Shown here one piece after another: positions 4,528-8,446 of a stretch of 8,446 bases of DNA. The notes under the pieces were generated by a model that was not told the origin of the DNA, did no database searches, and saw nothing but the letters and a program-made list of their open reading frames with translations. Origin of the DNA: an uncultured Bacteroidia bacterium (GTDB lineage: Bacteria; Bacteroidota; Bacteroidia; Bacteroidales; CAJPTX01); assembly GCA_938038735.1 (NCBI GenBank), contig CALHSW010000020.1, positions 1-8,446 on the forward strand, in the 5' to 3' direction. The position numbers and the translations under genes are program-made. Within the stretch, counting starts at the first letter, position 1, and every line of letters starts with the position of its first letter.

Positions 4528-5349
4528 ATGGCGGGGCGGAGCACCAATTTTACGCTGTTGGTGGCGCAGCGCGCGCCGCTCAATGGGACGCTGCTGCAGG
4601 GGAGCTGGGCGGCGCTGCTGCAATGGCCGCCGGCGCGGCGGGTGGAGAGCATTGACTACCCCGAGCGGGACGGGAAGGCGGTGGACTTCGGGGCGGGGCT
4701 CTACGACGGCGCGCCCCGCGAGCTGCGGCTGCCGCTCTACTTCCGCGGCGAGACAGTGAATGGGCTGCAAAACCTGCCGAGTCTCCCCGGCTTGGAGCTG
4801 GGGGTGGACGCGCTGGGGTACCGTGCGAATGTGCAGGTGATTGAGGTGGGGGCGGCAACGCAGGGGCGGCACGGGGCGTGGGCGCAGGTGCGGATGCTGG
4901 AGCGGGCGCTGCCGGAGTGGTTCGTGCATGACTGGAGTTCCCCCGCGGCTGGGCAGATGCTCGGCACGCTGGAGCTGCGGGGCGGGGCGGGCCTCGATGG
5001 GCTCGGCGTTGGGGTGACGCCGGGGGTGTGGCCCCCGAAGGGAGGCGCGCAGCGCAAGCGGCTTAGCAACCCCGGCTACGCGCTGGCGGAGGGGATTGGG
5101 AATGAGGAGGCGAAGGTGGTGCTGCCGTGCGCGATGGGGGGATTCAAAAGCGTGGGCGATTTGCTATGTAACTACGGGGCGGCGTGGCGGTGGTTCGTGA
5201 AGCGCACCGCGGAGGCGGAGCTGCGCACGGCACGGGCGGTGTACGGTGGAGCGCGGTACGAGTCGCAGCGGGTGGTGGCGTTCAACCCTGCGCGGCGGTG
5301 GGTGCAGTTCGAGGTGACGCTGGCGGTGCGTAGCGTGGAGGTGCTGTAG
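4528..5349 (+). CDS. Distal tail (Dit)-like tail-tip protein
   Basis: The 273-residue protein lies directly between the endolysin and the large tail-tip protein, the usual place of the distal tail hub that joins tail tube to tip in siphophages. The segment around IDYPERDGKAVDFGAGLYDG (residues about 48-67) followed by RELRLPLYFRGE resembles the N-terminal beta-barrel of Dit-type proteins. A second related half near the C-terminus (RYESQRVVAFNPARRWVQFE) has the matching strand pattern. No membrane segment or enzyme motif is present. ATG 4528 follows the amidase stop by 6 nt. The assignment rests on context and weak sequence resemblance. An alternative is another baseplate or minor tail component of the same fold. 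Confidence 0.6.
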   Translation: MAGRSTNFTLLVAQRAPLNGTLLQGSWAALLQWPPARRVESIDYPERDGKAVDFGAGLYDGAPRELRLPLYFRGETVNGLQNLPSLPGLELGVDALGYRANVQVIEVGAATQGRHGAWAQVRMLERALPEWFVHDWSSPAAGQMLGTLELRGGAGLDGLGVGVTPGVWPPKGGAQRKRLSNPGYALAEGIGNEEAKVVLPCAMGGFKSVGDLLCNYGAAWRWFVKRTAEAELRTARAVYGGARYESQRVVAFNPARRWVQFEVTLAVRSVEVL

Positions 5350-5619
5350 CGTGGGGAGGGGAAGCGATACGTTTCTATTGTAAATGGATTCTACGCATTG
5401 AAAAGTGATTTTGGCAAAGGGGATAAAAAGCGATTACAGCGTAGCGCATTACGACGGCATAGCGCCCCAGCGCGGAGGGGCTCGGATCGCCCGCGGGCGA
5501 TGGGCGGGGAGGCGTGCTAGGAGAAGGGATAAATGGGTTTTCTCCGTCTACGCGCTCCGAGGCTTTGCCCCGCGAACGCTTAGGCTTGGCGCGCATTACA
5601 TTATAAACACAAATAGGGT
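5350..5619. other. Intergenic region between Dit-like and Tal-like genes
   Basis: This 270-bp gap is unusually long for a tail operon and is less GC-biased at its ends than the flanking genes. It holds a perfect 16-bp palindrome (5486-5501), flanked by short complementary arms TAGCGC (5460-5465) and GTGCTA (5514-5519), and a direct repeat GCGCATTAC at 5444-5452 and 5591-5599. Open frames exist on both strands (a 73-codon one on each), but neither has a ribosome-binding site, phage-like codon use or a recognisable product. No clear TAnnTTTG box is seen for the downstream gene. It may be a structured leader or the scar of a lost insertion. Confidence 0.5.
5486..5501. repeat. Perfect 16-bp palindrome
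   Basis: ATCGCCCGCGGGCGAT reads identically on both strands. It has no loop, which suits a dimeric protein-binding site better than an RNA hairpin. It lies 119 bp before the start of the Tal-like gene. Confidence 0.6.
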
Positions 5620-8446
5620 ATGCTAACGATACATTTCCCGAGCGGGGAGACGCTGGAGGTGCGGCCGGCGCAGGGCAGCCGGGCGGTGGAGCAGCTATTG
5701 CAACCGGCGTTCGTGGAGGCGCAGTTCGCGCTGGCGCGGTGGGTGGAGGTGCCGGTGGGGGCGTGGGTGGAGCTGGAGGGGCGGCGGTACACGCTGTACG
5801 CGCCGGCGGCGGCCACGCGCGACGGGGCAACGCTATATGATTACCGCGCGCGGTTCGAGAGCGATGCGCGGGCGCTGGAGGCGATCGTGGCGCTCAACCC
5901 CGTGGACGGGCGGGCGGCATTCCCGCTGACGGCATCGCCGGCGGAGCACGCGGGGCTGGTGGTGGAGAACATGAACGCGCGCGGGGGCGGGGGCTGGCGG
6001 CTGGGGGGGTGCGTGGAGGGCGCGCCCAAGGAGATTAGCTACGACGGCACGCCGTGCCTGGCCGCGCTGGGGCGGATCGCGGAGGCGTTCGGGACGGAGT
6101 GGCAGTGCGATGGTAAGGTAATCACCATCGGGCGGGTGGGCCACGGCGCGGAGGACCCCGCGCCGCTGCGCTACGGGGAGGGGCTAAAGCCCGGCCTGCA
6201 GCGGACGGTGCACAGCGAGGACGGCAACCCCGTGGGGCGGCTGTTCGTGCAGGGGGGCGAGCGGAACGTTAGCTTTCCCGATTACGGCAAAAAAAGGCTT
6301 CACCTGCCGAAAGCCCGAACAATCGCCTTCGATGGGCTGCACTTCGAGGGGGAGTCGGGGTTCGCGGCGGCGCGGGCGGTGCGCTACACTACCGACGCGG
6401 CGGGGACGAGCGTGGCGCGGGCGGATGCATTGCCAGGGGTGACCTACCGCGAGGCGACCCTCGCGCTCGAGGAGTGCTACCCGCGGCGGGAGGGGACGGT
6501 GACGGGGGTGAACGCGGACGGGCTGGACTTCATGGACAGCACGATCCCCGCCGATTTGAACTACCGCGACGCGCGCATCGGGGGGGAGAAGGCCACGATT
6601 ATATTCCAATCGGGGATGCTGGCGGGGCGGGAGTTTGACATCGTGCAGACGGAGACGGATTTGACAGGGTACGACCACGGGGCGCGGCGGTTCCAGCTGG
6701 TGCCGCAGGATGAGGATGGGGTAAGCATGCCGGGGGGCGTGTTCGTGCCGCGGGTGGGCGACCGCTACGCCGTTTTCCACATAAACATGCCGCTGCGGTA
6801 CGTGCGGGACGCGGAGGAGGAGATGCTGCGGGGGGCGGTGCGCTACCTGCACCCGCGGGCGGGGCATCGGTTCACGGTGCGCGCGGAGCTGGACGCGGCG
6901 TGGGCGCGGGCGCGGTGGGCGAACCTCGGGGGGCGGCTGGGGCTGGGGGGCTACGTGGCGATAGAGGACCGGGAGCTCTTCGGGGCGAGCGGGGAGGGGC
7001 GGGCTGTGCTGCGGGTGGTGGAGGTATCGCGGCCGCTGGGCGACCCGCACGCGCCAACGCTGACGCTGAGCAACGAGCCGGCGGCGGGGGGCATCTTCAC
7101 GCAGCTAGCCCGCGCCCGGGCGCAGGAGCAGGTGGTGGCGACGCGGCACGCGGAGGCGGTGCGCTACACGCGGCGCACGTTCCGCCAGGCGCGGGAGGGG
7201 CTCAAGCAGCTGGAGGAGGTGGCGAAGCGAATAGATGATTTTAAGGAAAGCATTAAGCCCGCCACGGTCACCACGATGGGCGCGCTGGTGGGGAGCGAGG
7301 CGACCAACTTCACGTTCGTTAACCGCGTGGAGTTCACGTGGGAGGGGGCGGGCAAACGGCTGCGGGCGCGGGCGGTGGACGGCGGGGCGATGGTGCTGGA
7401 GCACGCCACGCTGGGGGGCGAGCCGCAGGGGCGCGGCACGATCAGCACAACTGGGGCGGCGGCGCGGCGGTGGAATCTCTACGAATTCACGAGCGGGGCC
7501 CTCACGGCGGCGGGGCGGCCCTACTTCCTCTACGCGGAGTGCCCGAGCGGGGAGGGCGCAACGGATGGGCGCTTTGCCATTAGCATGGAGGCGCGGCCGC
7601 TGCGGGAGGGCGACCGCTACAACCTTCTGTGCGCGCTGGTGAGCAGCGAGGACGGCTTTGGGACCCGGAGCGTGCAGCCGGTGTTCGGGGTGACGGAGGT
7701 GACGCCGGGGATGGTGCGCACGAGCCGGATCGTGAGCCGCGGCGGGGAGACCTACTTCGACCTGGAGCACGGCGAGATCGGGGGCAACATCCGGTTCACG
7801 ATCCCCGAGGCGGCGGGGCCCGTGGCGGCTGCGCCCGAGCCGAACCTCTTTAGCAACGGCGGGCCGATGATCGCGGGCGTGGAGGGGTGGCGGCTGCTGA
7901 GCAATGAACCCGATTGGGAGATGCGTATGGAGCAGGTGGAGGAGGAGGCGCACGGGGGGTACGGGCGGATTCGGTACACGGCGAAGCGGACGAAAATGGA
8001 GCAGACGGATAGGTTCTACAAGGTGGGGCAGGTGTGGGTGGAGCTGCCCGCGCAGTATGCTGGCGCGGAGGCGGTGTGCGCGGCGGTGGGGCTGGCGCGG
8101 TGCACGCGCCCGAAGGCGGTGATGTTCGAGGGGTACTTCGGGGGCGGCTACCCGAATCGCAACCTGGCGGATATGCGGCGGACGAGCTCGATGGCGGGGA
8201 ATCCCCCGTTGGCGAACGTTGCCTTCGTGCAGGGGCGGGGCGATGCGGCGGAGGCGGTGGTGTACGGCCCGATCCGGCGGGTGAACGGGGGCAGCAACAT
8301 CGCGCTCTCATGGTTCGTGGACGCTGATGCGCTGCCCGACAAGGGGCTGGGGATAGAGGTGGTGCTGGAGTTCGTGTGGCTGAAGGTGGAGGTGGGGGAG
8401 AGGTTCACGGGGATGCCGACGGCGGGGCTGGGCGGGCTGCAGGGGG
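5620..8446 (+). CDS. Tail-tip / tail-associated (Tal-like) protein, 3' end outside window
   Basis: The frame is open for 942 codons from ATG 5620 to the window edge with no stop. The N-terminal part (RRYTLYAP near residues 51-58, then LYDYRARFES near 69-78) resembles the hub domain of Bacteroidota phage tail-tip proteins, which comes directly after Dit. A helical, Arg/Glu-rich stretch follows at about residues 495-545 (AREGLKQLEEVAKRIDDFKE). Next is a beta-rich region with TYFDLEHGEIGGNIRF at about 712-727, a pattern seen in tail-fibre-like proteins of this phylum. From about 740 (PNLFSNGG) the sequence looks like a carbohydrate-binding jelly-roll, suggesting host-surface recognition. The likely role is closing the tail tip and contacting the receptor. 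The start has no strong ribosome-binding site, but it is the first ATG and the hub domain begins at once. Assignment as hub rather than fibre is moderately sure. Confidence 0.75.
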   Translation, partial: MLTIHFPSGETLEVRPAQGSRAVEQLLQPAFVEAQFALARWVEVPVGAWVELEGRRYTLYAPAAATRDGATLYDYRARFESDARALEAIVALNPVDGRAAFPLTASPAEHAGLVVENMNARGGGGWRLGGCVEGAPKEISYDGTPCLAALGRIAEAFGTEWQCDGKVITIGRVGHGAEDPAPLRYGEGLKPGLQRTVHSEDGNPVGRLFVQGGERNVSFPDYGKKRLHLPKARTIAFDGLHFEGESGFAAARAVRYTTDAAGTSVARADALPGVTYREATLALEECYPRREGTVTGVNADGLDFMDSTIPADLNYRDARIGGEKATIIFQSGMLAGREFDIVQTETDLTGYDHGARRFQLVPQDEDGVSMPGGVFVPRVGDRYAVFHINMPLRYVRDAEEEMLRGAVRYLHPRAGHRFTVRAELDAAWARARWANLGGRLGLGGYVAIEDRELFGASGEGRAVLRVVEVSRPLGDPHAPTLTLSNEPAAGGIFTQLARARAQEQVVATRHAEAVRYTRRTFRQAREGLKQLEEVAKRIDDFKESIKPATVTTMGALVGSEATNFTFVNRVEFTWEGAGKRLRARAVDGGAMVLEHATLGGEPQGRGTISTTGAAARRWNLYEFTSGALTAAGRPYFLYAECPSGEGATDGRFAISMEARPLREGDRYNLLCALVSSEDGFGTRSVQPVFGVTEVTPGMVRTSRIVSRGGETYFDLEHGEIGGNIRFTIPEAAGPVAAAPEPNLFSNGGPMIAGVEGWRLLSNEPDWEMRMEQVEEEAHGGYGRIRYTAKRTKMEQTDRFYKVGQVWVELPAQYAGAEAVCAAVGLARCTRPKAVMFEGYFGGGYPNRNLADMRRTSSMAGNPPLANVAFVQGRGDAAEAVVYGPIRRVNGGSNIALSWFVDADALPDKGLGIEVVLEFVWLKVEVGERFTGMPTAGLGGLQG

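Noticed and set aside
4024..4929. 301-codon minus-strand open frame opposite the amidase and Dit-like genes
   Set aside because: It is rich in Arg, Pro and His, as expected from reading high-GC coding DNA backwards, and overlaps an amidase with all catalytic residues on the other strand.
5369..5376. TACGTTTC after the Dit-like gene as a promoter
   Set aside because: It mismatches the final G and lacks an upstream box; it also lies about 245 bp from the next start.
5375..5596. 73-codon minus-strand frame in the 5350-5619 gap
   Set aside because: No ribosome-binding site, no matching promoter and no recognisable domain; the palindrome lies inside it. Kept only as part of the intergenic description.
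6184..7953. Long minus-strand open frames (6184-7050 and 7105-7953) opposite the tail-tip gene
   Set aside because: They are shadows of the 942-codon + frame; composition is Arg/Pro/His-rich and no start signal or domain is seen.

Overview
The window looks like part of a temperate-phage or prophage genome from a high-GC member of the Bacteroidota. Two things point to that phylum. There are four promoter-like sites of the Bacteroidota type (TTTG, about 19-21 bp, TAnnTTTG), and the tail proteins have the style of Bacteroidota siphophage tail-tip proteins. G+C is roughly two thirds by eye, with a strong excess of G over C on the + strand. The genus cannot be fixed from the sequence.

Layout. (1) 1-742: the end of an unrecognised gene and an unrecognised 204-codon gene, closely spaced on +. 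(2) 759-1217: a phylum-type promoter and a small membrane-protein gene whose 5' end is split between two frames. (3) 1259-3274: an island on the opposite strand with two tandem copies of a two-gene cassette. Each copy has its own near-identical promoter, a Panacea-domain (SocA/GepA-like, DUF4065) antitoxin of 149 aa, and, 2 nt downstream, a GTG-started 144-aa partner that is the presumed toxin. The two units have the same length (972 bp, offset exactly 1002 bp), but similarity is patchy along them. (4) 3309-3778: a divergent promoter and a small membrane-anchored coiled-coil protein. (5) 3898-8446: an N-acetylmuramoyl-L-alanine amidase (endolysin), a Dit-like distal tail protein, a 270-bp intergenic region with a perfect 16-bp palindrome, and a large tail-tip/Tal-like protein that runs off the window.

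How the parts fit. The + strand genes form a lysis and tail-tip module. The amidase would cut peptidoglycan. The Dit-like and Tal-like proteins would build the distal tail and contact the host. The minus-strand island behaves like a moron (independently promoted accessory cargo): it has its own promoters, sits between terminator-like or promoter boundaries, and differs in codon use. Panacea proteins are known antitoxins of many unrelated toxins, so the island is best read as a duplicated, diverging toxin-antitoxin locus, possibly serving prophage maintenance or defence against other phages. The partner's toxicity is inferred, not shown by the sequence.
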